Below, piece after piece: positions 8,543 through 16,576 of a stretch of 64,000 nt of DNA. Positions within the stretch are counted from its first letter, which is position 1. Every line of letters starts with the position of its first letter. Location: NCBI GenBank assembly GCA_021777995.1, contig JAJYCW010000006.1, positions 1 to 64,000 of the forward strand, given 5' to 3'. The DNA comes from a bacterium. Lineage in GTDB: Bacteria; Armatimonadota; Chthonomonadetes; Chthonomonadales; Chthonomonadaceae. A model generated the notes under the pieces. That model was not told the origin of the DNA and did not search any database. It was given only the letters and a program-made list of their open reading frames with translations. The position numbers were made by a program, and so were the translations under genes.

Positions 8543-10689
8543 GGATGGAACCTCTGTCGCGGTTTAATTACTCGTGGTTCGTTTACCTCACAATGAAAAT
8601 GTGTGTCGTGCCACAATGGGTCAGATCGCCAATCGATTACAAACCTAAAATAGCGCTTGAGTATCTTCTCGATACCTAGCAAACGTGCGCCTATTACCTT
8701 GTTCTTGTGGTCGGCTACTACAATATGACTGCCGTCTCGAAACCGAAAGCCTGTGATGTCTATTGCCCTGCCATAAGCGTGACTCGAGAGTATTCGGGGA
8801 TGCCCACGTACCGCACGGTCACAGTAGACCCCCACATTGTCTATACCAGTAAGTCCTATTGACTTGTGTGCTAGGATTACAAACTTTCTGAGCTGTGACT
8901 TAAGGCACGGAGCTACATTTGCCAGTGCCATTGGTTGATCGGGTGATGCGAATGAATAAAAGGAAACACCGTGCCAGACAGCCGGAATCGTATCTACGGC
9001 TCCCCTGTCCAATGCGTCTTTCCAGGGATAAACGAGCGAGGTAATTGGCGTCTGTTCGGCCCGAACGACTTCAGCCGCAGAATAGCGTTTCGAATAGGCA
9101 ACGCGCAGCCTCGAAAGCGCCAGCTTCCGCCCATGCTCTAGAAGTGCAATGGGCGGGTACGGCGGCTCGCCATCTGCAGTGGTATACAGCGACAGGCGTG
9201 GTGGCTGCGGCACGATGCCAACCAGCAGGGCGCTCTGGGCCAATGTAAGTCTCGCAGGCGTGCAATGGAAATAACCCTGAGCCGCGGCAAACACACCGCG
9301 ACGCCCCATGCCATAGTTCACAATATTCAAGTATAGTTCCAGCACCCGCTCTTTGGTCAGCATCCGCGCCATTATGAGCGCATATACGGCTTCCTCCAGT
9401 TTCCTGCCAATGGTTTTACGCTTATTCAGGAAGAGGTTGCGGGCCAACTGCTGGGTGATGGTACTCCCACCAAGAATTGGGCGACCAGCACGCAAATCCA
9501 CCCTGAGCGCATAGTGCTCCGCGTAAAGGTCGATTCCGCAATTATGATAGAACGAACCGTCCTCCATCGAGATAGTTGCGTCCTGCATTTCCTGAGACAC
9601 TGCCGATAGAGGCACCCATCGGTTCGGCCATTTGTATGGCACTCCACTTCCTCGTAGCGGCAGTACCTGGTGGTACGCATGAAGTGAGACGTCGGCCAAC
9701 GCTATTCCCGTGACTGCCGCGAGAACAACAAATACAACGGCTGAATTGCGCATCCGGGTTTTTAGTCGATGAAGTGAACGGCGAACTTCTGCCGGTGATT
9801 GAATATCGAGCACCATCACGCCCACTGCCGTCAACGTTGCAAACGCAAACGTTCCTCCTGTTGTTTTAGTGGTAAGAAATGGTGGGCTGGCATGAGCCAA
9901 TAGCATCGCGCCTGCAAATCCGCCACACGCTACAGCCGCATTGAGTCGACTCTCTCGGCTCACACCCCCGTCAGAAAGCACCATCAATGACGACAACAGA
10001 ACAAGATAACTGATGGCAGCCGTCGAAAAGAGACCCAGTACGCCTTGCTCGTCCAACAGCAGACTTCCAAGGTGCCGCGAACTCGACTGCCCAAAACCAA
10101 CACCAAAAAGACTGACTTGAGAGGTATTACCTGGCAGGAAATTGACGGCAACAAACACCGCAATAAGTGCGATGCCGAGAGGGACCACAACATCACGGCG
10201 AAGTGATCGGCTCAGGTCAGGAACCGAGCAGATGGAGGTGAACCCTACGGTAGTACATGCAGCGGCGAAGCCCATCAGCGAGATGTGCGCAAGTAAGCTA
10301 AACGAAGCAGTTGCACAAATGAAGGCAGCTGTCCGAGCATCGCGGCGCAGTTCAGAACCAACCGCGAGTGCGGTTGATATTGCTGCTGCTGCAACCAGCA
10401 GTGCTGGTGACAGGGTCCAGGCGGCGCAAATAACTACCAGCACCCACAGGAGTGACAGCTTTGAAATGCGGCTCGCTGGCCAGAGCAGTATCGCCGCAAC
10501 AATCAGTATGCTGCCTGCCTGTTCGGCGAATATACGTTCCGGGTATTGAATTGCTTTGGAAGTAAACCAGTCCTTCAAAAAGCTTAACACCCATAAACCG
10601 TACACGAGCCGAAATCCGGCAGCCCATCGGTTTTGGCTACGCGACGGACTACGATCTAACGTCGATGGTTGTAGAGGTGTACTAGTCAT
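8539..10689 (-). CDS. Fusion: polytopic membrane module + GT51 transglycosylase + extensin-like (M15-type) peptidase
   Basis: This 716-aa protein combines three modules. Residues about 1-330 hold some ten hydrophobic segments; the stretch [17 protein letters not shown] resembles the loop region of O-antigen ligase/Wzy proteins (weak). Residues about 345-540 are a GT51 peptidoglycan glycosyltransferase: EDGSFY with the catalytic Glu near residue 375, [30 protein letters not shown]. Residues about 590-705 match the extensin-like C-terminal domain with metal ligands in [10 protein letters not shown] and [10 protein letters not shown]51 polymerises lipid II outside the membrane; the extensin-like domain is M15-peptidase-related. 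No transpeptidase domain was found. The ATG at 10689 overlaps the previous stop by eight bases and was preferred to an upstream ATG at 10749. The last two modules are clear; the identity of the membrane module is an inference. Confidence 0.85.
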   Translation of the reverse strand: MTSTPLQPSTLDRSPSRSQNRWAAGFRLVYGLWVLSFLKDWFTSKAIQYPERIFAEQAGSILIVAAILLWPASRISKLSLLWVLVVICAAWTLSPALLVAAAAISTALAVGSELRRDARTAAFICATASFSLLAHISLMGFAAACTTVGFTSICSVPDLSRSLRRDVVVPLGIALIAVFVAVNFLPGNTSQVSLFGVGFGQSSSRHLGSLLLDEQGVLGLFSTAAISYLVLLSSLMVLSDGGVSRESRLNAAVACGGFAGAMLLAHASPPFLTTKTTGGTFAFATLTAVGVMVLDIQSPAEVRRSLHRLKTRMRNSAVVFVVLAAVTGIALADVSLHAYHQVLPLRGSGVPYKWPNRWVPLSAVSQEMQDATISMEDGSFYHNCGIDLYAEHYALRVDLRAGRPILGGSTITQQLARNLFLNKRKTIGRKLEEAVYALIMARMLTKERVLELYLNIVNYGMGRRGVFAAAQGYFHCTPARLTLAQSALLVGIVPQPPRLSLYTTADGEPPYPPIALLEHGRKLALSRLRVAYSKRYSAAEVVRAEQTPITSLVYPWKDALDRGAVDTIPAVWHGVSFYSFASPDQPMALANVAPCLKSQLRKFVILAHKSIGLTGIDNVGVYCDRAVRGHPRILSSHAYGRAIDITGFRFRDGSHIVVADHKNKVIGARLLGIEKILKRYFRFVIDWRSDPLWHDTHFHCEVNEPRVIKPRQRFHP

Positions 10690-11962
10690 TAGTTGGTGAT
10701 GCCGGCCCGGCGGTGTCCAGAGCTGGTGCAAACGCAATACCTCCAGCAAGGCCCAAAAGTGTTAGCAGCGCAACAGTAACCGGAAGAGTATTGCCGTGAA
10801 AAAACAGTGTGTCCTCCACTAGAGACTCGAGACCGAGCCCGATGATCGCGAGCACGCACCACAAAATGATCATCTTGTGTGTATAGTGCAGCGATGACAC
10901 TTTGAGAGCCTGCAAACAGCGCCATGCGATCGCGGCGAATGACAGGACCATAAGCAGTAGTGCCGGGATGCCAAAATCAATCGCAAAATCCAGATAAGTG
11001 CACTTCGCGGACAGCGGGATATCCTTGTACCCCTGTGCGGTAAGGAGGATTGTCGTACGTCGCTGAAGGGTTCGTTGTTCCGTTTGATTGAGCCCCTCGA
11101 TGGGATGCTGAATGACGGCCCGTCCTGCTAACGCCCATATTTTCGTGCGCCCAGTAATAGAACGCTCGTGAGCAATTTTTGAAATTCTTCCATCAGCCCG
11201 AACCATGAATGCTCCTAAAATGACCACCACCGATAATGTCAACATCCATAACCTTGCTGACTTACGCGGGTATCCCACGCCCGCCGCAATAGCGATAGCC
11301 GTGGCAATCCATCCCGCGCGCGTAAATGTCAACACCTGCATGACGCCGGAAAGCAGCACAACCACCAGTGCAGTGAAGCGTACCCATTGTTTTGTCGTGC
11401 TTAATATGAGCGCGGCGCTGCCAAAGATCGTTAACATACAAAGTGGACTAAATAGTAGCGGGGAACCTGAGAGACCAGAGGCTCGCACACCAACCACTTC
11501 TGCAGAAAACTGGTGGTAGTGCATAACATAAGCAATGGCTCCTACGGTAACATTCGCGATCAACATCGTATATAGGAATGCAGCAATAATAAGGCGTGCC
11601 TCCCCTGTAACAGCCAAACATAGTATAAACGCCAGCCAAGGCAGAATCATTGCGCTGTCGTAACTGTACCAAACAGCGGTACATGCCGCGAAAAACAGGC
11701 CAACAAGTGAGAGGGCGCCTGCCGCCTCCCCCTTCGTCGCATAGACTGCTACTGTCGCTAGCAGACCCACTACTAGCGCGATATAGGCAATACCAGGGCG
11801 ATTTACGGTCGCCCTGAGAAGCAGGGAAAGGGGCACGTGGCCGACATTAGGACTGAACAGCAGGTATGGCCAAAGCAGGCACGGTAGAATACAACCTACC
11901 GTGAGCACTTCTGCGGCAAACTCAACGGCCTGCGTTACTATCGTACAGCGACGATCAGTCAT
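10682..11962 (-). CDS. O-antigen ligase/Wzy-like polysaccharide polymerase
   Basis: This polytopic membrane protein of 426 aa has about ten hydrophobic helices. The central block LTFTRAGWIATAIA resembles the TRxGW/SR(G)A motif after the fifth or sixth helix of WaaL/Wzy proteins. The periplasmic loop reads WALAGRAVIQHPIEGL and later TYLDFAIDFGIPALLLM, the expected 'hPi.G ... yL....~G~~~ll' pattern of the family. Such enzymes polymerise or transfer undecaprenyl-linked glycans on the outer side of the membrane. The start ATG overlaps the stop of the DUF1573-like gene by four bases. Whether it is a ligase or a polymerase cannot be told from sequence. Confidence 0.75.
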   Translation of the reverse strand: MTDRRCTIVTQAVEFAAEVLTVGCILPCLLWPYLLFSPNVGHVPLSLLLRATVNRPGIAYIALVVGLLATVAVYATKGEAAGALSLVGLFFAACTAVWYSYDSAMILPWLAFILCLAVTGEARLIIAAFLYTMLIANVTVGAIAYVMHYHQFSAEVVGVRASGLSGSPLLFSPLCMLTIFGSAALILSTTKQWVRFTALVVVLLSGVMQVLTFTRAGWIATAIAIAAGVGYPRKSARLWMLTLSVVVILGAFMVRADGRISKIAHERSITGRTKIWALAGRAVIQHPIEGLNQTEQRTLQRRTTILLTAQGYKDIPLSAKCTYLDFAIDFGIPALLLMVLSFAAIAWRCLQALKVSSLHYTHKMIILWCVLAIIGLGLESLVEDTLFFHGNTLPVTVALLTLLGLAGGIAFAPALDTAGPASPTND

Positions 11963-12972
11963 TTGGGTACGACAAATGCGGAGACAGGCACTCGTGCAAC
12001 GGCTCTTTTACCCACATTTATCGTAATGCTACCGGAAATGTTTCCGGGATTGTGCGCGGCAAAATGCACCATAACAGTAAGTGTTCCCCCTTTTACACCT
12101 ACAAAATCGCAGTGGAGACCAGGAACGCCGCACAGTATGTCAACCTTGTTAGACGCGCCAAAATTACCACTCAACATCACTGGGATGTTGCCGCTCACTT
12201 GTCCGGTATGCATAACACCAAAGAACAGAGTGTGAGGTTTGACGGCGACGGCAGACCGTACGATGCAAACGCACGGCATCTCCCCCTTGGCGCTGTGGCC
12301 ATTGTATTGAATTACCATCCGCGCAATAGTCTGTGACGTACCTTCTGGCGCATCAGCGTCGGCGTAGAGAAGAGCCTGAAAAATCCCGTTCGTTACTGAA
12401 GCTTGGCGTACGTGAAGCCATGGTATATCTGTTCGTAGCGCGATGTTCGTGATACCAGGAGCCACGGGCGCCGTGAATTTCGTGGCGGTGGTTGGGCTGC
12501 CGTAAACAGCTCTATGGAATATTGGAAAACTGAGAGTGTTCCCATCACATAGAATTGGATCGAGTACACGGACTGTGATGGGTTCCTCGGTCACCGGAAA
12601 GGGCGACGGCCCATCAGATGCATTGATACTCTCTGACATTATCCCCGGCTTTATACAATCTAAGTGGAACTTTATGTTCTTTGAGGCACCCGGTTGCAGC
12701 GTGCCGAGGGAAATACGGCCGTCAACATGCGTACAAAAGCAGCTTGTCGTGAGCCGAACGTTAGAGACTGGCTCTGCGGATTTGTTTTGCAGAATGGCCA
12801 CACCATTATATGTCCCAGGCAACACCGAAGGGATTTTTGATGATGGAGCCACAAATGTAAGGCCAACCTTAACAGCGGGGTTTGCTAGTGGAGCCCGGCG
12901 GTGCATCCACAGAAGCGCTAGCCAGCACCATAGTGCCACAACTGTAAGTACCGTTAGTACGCGCATTTTCAT
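11959..12972 (-). CDS. Membrane-anchored DUF1573/ASH-like beta-sandwich protein
   Basis: This 337-aa protein has one N-terminal membrane helix (residues about 5-23, VLTVVALWCWLALLWM), probably an uncleaved anchor. Residues about 50-115 resemble DUF1573: NKSAEPVSNVRLTTSCFCTHVD with the characteristic closely spaced cysteines (CxC), followed by GTLQPGASKNIKFHLD. A second beta-sandwich with the ASH/DUF1573-like phrase LFFGVMHTGQ and a third similar block FAAHNPGNISGSITINV follow toward the C-terminus. These domains are extracytoplasmic binding modules of unknown ligand. The gene overlaps both neighbours by four bases, so it belongs to the operon. No enzymatic motif was seen. Confidence 0.65.
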   Translation of the reverse strand: MKMRVLTVLTVVALWCWLALLWMHRRAPLANPAVKVGLTFVAPSSKIPSVLPGTYNGVAILQNKSAEPVSNVRLTTSCFCTHVDGRISLGTLQPGASKNIKFHLDCIKPGIMSESINASDGPSPFPVTEEPITVRVLDPILCDGNTLSFPIFHRAVYGSPTTATKFTAPVAPGITNIALRTDIPWLHVRQASVTNGIFQALLYADADAPEGTSQTIARMVIQYNGHSAKGEMPCVCIVRSAVAVKPHTLFFGVMHTGQVSGNIPVMLSGNFGASNKVDILCGVPGLHCDFVGVKGGTLTVMVHFAAHNPGNISGSITINVGKRAVARVPVSAFVVPK

Positions 12973-14120
12973 TTAGGTTGTTTGCCCTCTTTACCGTTTT
13001 TCTTGCTTCTTTGCATCATAACCCAGGCGAATAGTACGATGGATAACCCCACAATGATCACGACTGCTCGAACATTCAAATGACGCCTTGGTTGAGAGCC
13101 ATAGCCAGGTGAAGCGGCAACGTCACCCACCATTTGCGTCCCTGTTGGGAATTCAATTGTGAAGTCGGAAGGAGGGAATTCGTGGTTAACGTCGCTAATG
13201 GTAATGGTATAAACACCACCGAGGCTTTTCTGAGGCAGCCAGACCCGTTTGGGGATACCACTAGTCCGTGCGCTCCCACTGGTCGACATCGCAACGGCGA
13301 CATTGATAACAGTTGGCAACCATACTCCCGCGTACCGTGCTTCGTGCACAAATCTGATGTTATACCGGATGCCGGAAGCTGTCGTGCGATCGCAGACGTA
13401 AGCCACAAAGGCTATGGGCACAAACGTACCGGATTTTTCAACAAACTCCACGTTGCAAGGCACAACCAGTCCCGACGGGATAAGGCGAGCCGGTAACGAA
13501 AGCCGATACCGCGCATTGATATTTTTGCCACGGGAAAACACCTCATGTACGGCAAGGCTCCCAAGGTTATCTGCAAAGTAATCTACCAACGGCTTTTGGT
13601 ACTCAACAGGCGAGTCGGCTATCAAGAGGTGTGGATACTGACAAAAGTCCTGTAGATTAAATGGCATACGTTGAGCGAGGAACCAATGCAGGTACGGTTG
13701 TAGCTGGTCGTGATCATTCTGGTAGCTGGCGCCTGTAAGCGGAGCGGGTTCACCAAGAATTCTTTTGTGGTGCTCCAGACAGTAGAAACGTGAGTCGTTA
13801 ACAGCCAGTGTATCGGACCTAATATCCTGCTGATATCCCTTTATCCGCGGATATCGATACCACCAGCGATAGCGTGTGCCATCCGTAATTGAGTGCCATT
13901 GGATATGCTTTGCAGAGTAGGTAACCAACGCGGATCCATCAAGCCTGTACGAGCGAATGCTTGTATTCACTAACGCCGCCCATTGCTGCCAGGCACCAAC
14001 TAACACCTGAGGCGATGGAGTGGTCGGCAGGTGTGCAGCCTGGGTTGGGCCAGGGAGCAACAGCTCACTGATTACAATAGCTACCCACAGCGTGTAAGTC
14101 CGCGTAAGACGGGCGGTCAC
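12969..14120 (-). CDS. Secreted, C-terminally anchored protein of unknown function (paralog of the 14546-15682 product)
   Basis: The GTG at 14120 is chosen as start because it overlaps the stop of a short upstream gene (GTGA), and the resulting 383 aa match the paralog's 378. A longer frame from 14192 is possible. The N-terminus has a signal sequence (LWVAIVISELLLPGPTQAA). One membrane helix lies near the C-terminus (VVIIVGLSIVLFAWVMM) with a basic tail, so most of the protein should be outside. Shared with its paralog are PSPQVLVGAWQQW, LHWF-AQ-PFNL, RLIPSGL-VP, AGVW-P and SDFTIEFPTGT. The last motif resembles LolA-like lipoprotein-sorting folds seen in Planctomycetota, which is an inference. 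It is followed by the DUF1573-like gene with a four-base overlap. Confidence 0.7.
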   Translation of the reverse strand: MTARLTRTYTLWVAIVISELLLPGPTQAAHLPTTPSPQVLVGAWQQWAALVNTSIRSYRLDGSALVTYSAKHIQWHSITDGTRYRWWYRYPRIKGYQQDIRSDTLAVNDSRFYCLEHHKRILGEPAPLTGASYQNDHDQLQPYLHWFLAQRMPFNLQDFCQYPHLLIADSPVEYQKPLVDYFADNLGSLAVHEVFSRGKNINARYRLSLPARLIPSGLVVPCNVEFVEKSGTFVPIAFVAYVCDRTTASGIRYNIRFVHEARYAGVWLPTVINVAVAMSTSGSARTSGIPKRVWLPQKSLGGVYTITISDVNHEFPPSDFTIEFPTGTQMVGDVAASPGYGSQPRRHLNVRAVVIIVGLSIVLFAWVMMQRSKKNGKEGKQPK

Positions 14121-14302
14121 GGCCGCACCACGGTTCTTCGAGGAAACTGGGCTAAAATTCCCGAAGTATGCGATATCTGCGGCATTGTACACACACCGCA
14201 GTAACGAGCAGGAAGTCTGCTCAACCGTGAATTAGCGGCACAATACATGAGCCCACAGATTGCAACTGCAATTCCTACACGGATCATGATACGGTAAATC
14301 AT
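14117..14302 (-). CDS. Small membrane peptide, 61 aa, unknown function
   Basis: This short gene encodes one hydrophobic helix at residues about 5-24 (IMIRVGIAVAICGLMYCAAN) followed by a basic tail. It has an AGGGG-type ribosome-binding site seven bases before its ATG. Its TGA stop overlaps the GTG of the next gene (GTGA), the same coupling style as the rest of the operon. Those two facts make it more likely to be real than most frames of this size. It could instead be only a translational lead-in for the downstream gene. Confidence 0.45.
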   Translation of the reverse strand: MIYRIMIRVGIAVAICGLMYCAANSRLSRLPARYCGVCTMPQISHTSGILAQFPRRTVVRP

Positions 14303-14545
14303 TGTTTTCCCCTACAGTTTCATGAAGATTACGCACTAAACCAGCGCCCACAACTGCAAGCGGTTGGATAACCAATCCGTGCGAATTGAAGAACTGATTT
14401 CGACAACCGGCAACGGCCGTGCATTTAGATTGATGTGCTTCGGAAGTGAGGCACCGAGCCCTGCCTACCTATGGGCGATTGCCCGAGTGCACACCAGGTC
14501 CACCTTCAATCAGAGGATCACATTCACTAGACTAGCACCGCCGCC

Positions 14546-15682
14546 CTAATGAGCGTAACTGCCTCGTGATCGTGCCCGACGTAATGCGATTACCATTATG
14601 CAAACTACAACAAATGCCATAATTGCCAGGAGTGATTTCACTACGAGCACCTTCCATTTGGGTTGCACGTGGTTAAGGGGGATAACCTTACTCACATCGT
14701 TGACATAAACGTGCGTGCCAGGGGGAAAATCAATAGTAAAGTCCGATTCAGGAAAGGGCTGGTTGACCTTACTGATACGCAGGTTGAATTTGGATCTAAA
14801 TATTTCGTCCCAGAACCTGGCTTGCGGGCGCGACGGGTAATACGAAACAAAATCCGAGTCTGCCAGGATTTGCATAGGAAACCAGACCCCTGCGTACATC
14901 CCGCCGTGGGTGATATAGAGTCGGAGGCGCGCTGAACCCATCTTTTTGAGTGTGCCAACATAAACAACTAGCCGAACCGGGATGAACATGCCATCTATCA
15001 CCTTAAAATCCACTATCCTGGGCAGTGCAAGATCAGATGGAATCAGGCGCTGAGGCATTGTGAGTCGGTATCTAATGCTCTTCGAAACACCGTGCGGTTT
15101 CACCACACTCACAGAAAGGTGCCCCAACTCTCGTTCATAATATGATATGAGCGGTAACTGTTTCTCAAGAGGAAAAGGCGACCATAGTATTTGCGGATAA
15201 CGAGCGAATTCGGCCAGGTTGAATGGCTCGTTCTGCGCATAGAACCAATGAAGTCCACTGTGGAGCTCCGTGAATGAGTGGGTGTACAGCGTACCAAGGT
15301 AACTCTTGTCCGGCGGCGCAGCGCCAGTTTTGTACGTTAAAAAAGACCACCCCACATGGTTTACGGCTAAGATAGCACTCGTCATCGTCGCGGCTTGGGG
15401 ATTCACTATAGGGTTTTGATAGGACCAACGATACTGTTTACCATCTACAATAGCCTGCCATTGGCTGTGCGAGGGTGGCTGTACACAACTGGAAGTTGCA
15501 TTAAGTTGATATGAATGCAACTTCGCTCCAACATTTTGAGTCCATGCCTGCCAGGAGTTCAACAGCACCTGGGCCGATGGGGTCGATGGAGTTTGAACTG
15601 CAGATGCGCCGATTGGCGCGAACACTAATGCAAAAAGAACAGATAAACAAGCAACAATTTGCATGCGATTAATATTCAACAT
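14546..15682 (-). CDS. Secreted, C-terminally anchored protein of unknown function (first gene of envelope operon)
   Basis: This 378-aa protein starts with a clear signal peptide (residues 1-29, ending GASAVQ) and ends with a membrane helix and basic tail (about 345-378, LLAIMAFVVVCIMVIALRRARSR). The body has about 300 extracytoplasmic residues and contains the same landmarks as the 12969-14120 product: PSAQVLLNSWQAW, DGKQYRWSY, LHWFYAQNEPFNL, RLIPSDLALP, YAGVWFP and SDFTIDFPPGT. The pair probably arose by tandem duplication and has diverged strongly. The gene has an ATG and is separated from the small downstream peptide gene by about 240 bases, so an additional promoter for the rest of the operon is possible. 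No enzymatic motif was recognised. Confidence 0.7.
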   Translation of the reverse strand: MLNINRMQIVACLSVLFALVFAPIGASAVQTPSTPSAQVLLNSWQAWTQNVGAKLHSYQLNATSSCVQPPSHSQWQAIVDGKQYRWSYQNPIVNPQAATMTSAILAVNHVGWSFLTYKTGAAPPDKSYLGTLYTHSFTELHSGLHWFYAQNEPFNLAEFARYPQILWSPFPLEKQLPLISYYERELGHLSVSVVKPHGVSKSIRYRLTMPQRLIPSDLALPRIVDFKVIDGMFIPVRLVVYVGTLKKMGSARLRLYITHGGMYAGVWFPMQILADSDFVSYYPSRPQARFWDEIFRSKFNLRISKVNQPFPESDFTIDFPPGTHVYVNDVSKVIPLNHVQPKWKVLVVKSLLAIMAFVVVCIMVIALRRARSRGSYAH

Positions 15683-16447
15683 TTGTGCACCTTGTTTCTT
15701 CTATTCGCGTGGTCGTTCGCACCTGCAGGATGTACTACCGCGGTGAGTGTCATACCATTACCTCGCGGTCCCGGCCCCTGACGCTTACCTCGCTTACGAA
15801 AGCGCCATCGGGGCCACCATCGTTCCCAGGTCGGATTTTTGGCAGGACAATCAACCTAATCGAATTTCGGCTCAGAGCACCAAAACGTGCAAATTAAGCC
15901 GGCAGTGCTCATCAACACGCAATTAGTTAACCGAACTGGATTTCGCAACATTCGTCTGGCCGTGCAGCGAGCGAAGAGCTGTCAAGTATTCCCGGACGAA
16001 TGTAAGCTGGATGTATTGCACAATCCACATCGTTACATAATTAACTTAATTTGTCAATTAGGTTGATATCCATTGCAATAATCGTTCCTTCATTGAGTAA
16101 TTGCAATGCCAGTGCACTCATTAAATTCGTTCTATAAGCTGGCAACTGACTCATAATTACTTACGGATACGGGTGCGTTAGCCAAAGGTACCAAAACCGA
16201 CTTTGTCTACGCTCAGGAGCCGTTCAAGCGGCTGCCGAATTGAATCGATCCTGCTGTTAAGCCCGGCTGCCAACCTCGTACAGGACGCGCCAGCGGTAGG
16301 TGAGGAGTAGCCACCACGTCCATGCCCGACCAAGTTGAAACTTGGATGGTGCGAAAGCCAACATTGGCGGCGAACTGCCACCTCATATTGGCCTAATGTT
16401 CCTGAATTATCGTAGTAGGTGTGCAATTAATAGCAACACCGCTTACA
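15683..16447. other. Long divergent intergenic region without a recognisable gene
   Basis: About 770 bases separate the minus-strand envelope operon from the plus-strand genes. The middle (about 16030-16160) is AT-rich with short repeats of AATTA-like words and is a plausible promoter/operator region. Short frames at 15685-15897 (+) and 16178-16426 (-) show no family resemblance and no good ribosome-binding site. No tRNA, riboswitch or known RNA fold was recognised. Confidence 0.5.
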
Positions 16448-16477
16448 TTGACAAACGTATCTTCACTCTACTATAAT
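16448..16477 (+). promoter_or_regulatory. Strong housekeeping sigma promoter (TTGACA-18-TATAAT)
   Basis: A perfect -35 TTGACA (16448-16453) and perfect -10 TATAAT (16472-16477) are separated by 18 bases. The expected transcript start is near 16484, which is also the A of an ATG opening a 27-codon frame. It should drive the surface-protein genes that begin at 16577. Confidence 0.8.
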
Positions 16478-16483
16478 GACTCC

Positions 16484-16567
16484 ATGGCTAATATTTTTAC
16501 TCGTACCGTACATATACTGTATTTGCAAAACATTGTCTGTCCTATTTGCCCACTTGCGGGAGTTTAA
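16484..16567 (+). CDS. Possible leader peptide, 27 aa
   Basis: An ATG sits exactly where transcription is expected to begin and opens a 27-codon frame ending nine bases before the next start. Its last codons (GCG GGA GTT TAA) cover the ribosome-binding sequence GGGAG of the downstream gene. If translated, it would be leaderless and could gate translation of the 578-aa protein. The peptide is mildly hydrophobic with two nearby cysteines (CPIC) and has no recognised family. This is a tentative call based on position only. Confidence 0.25.
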   Translation: MANIFTRTVHILYLQNIVCPICPLAGV

Positions 16568-16576
16568 GTCCAGCAT

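Noticed and set aside
15685-15897. 70-codon plus-strand frame in the divergent intergenic region
   Set aside because: Arg/Pro/Ser-rich with no homology or start signal; looks like chance.
16178-16426. 82-codon minus-strand frame in the same region
   Set aside because: No ribosome-binding site and no recognisable fold.
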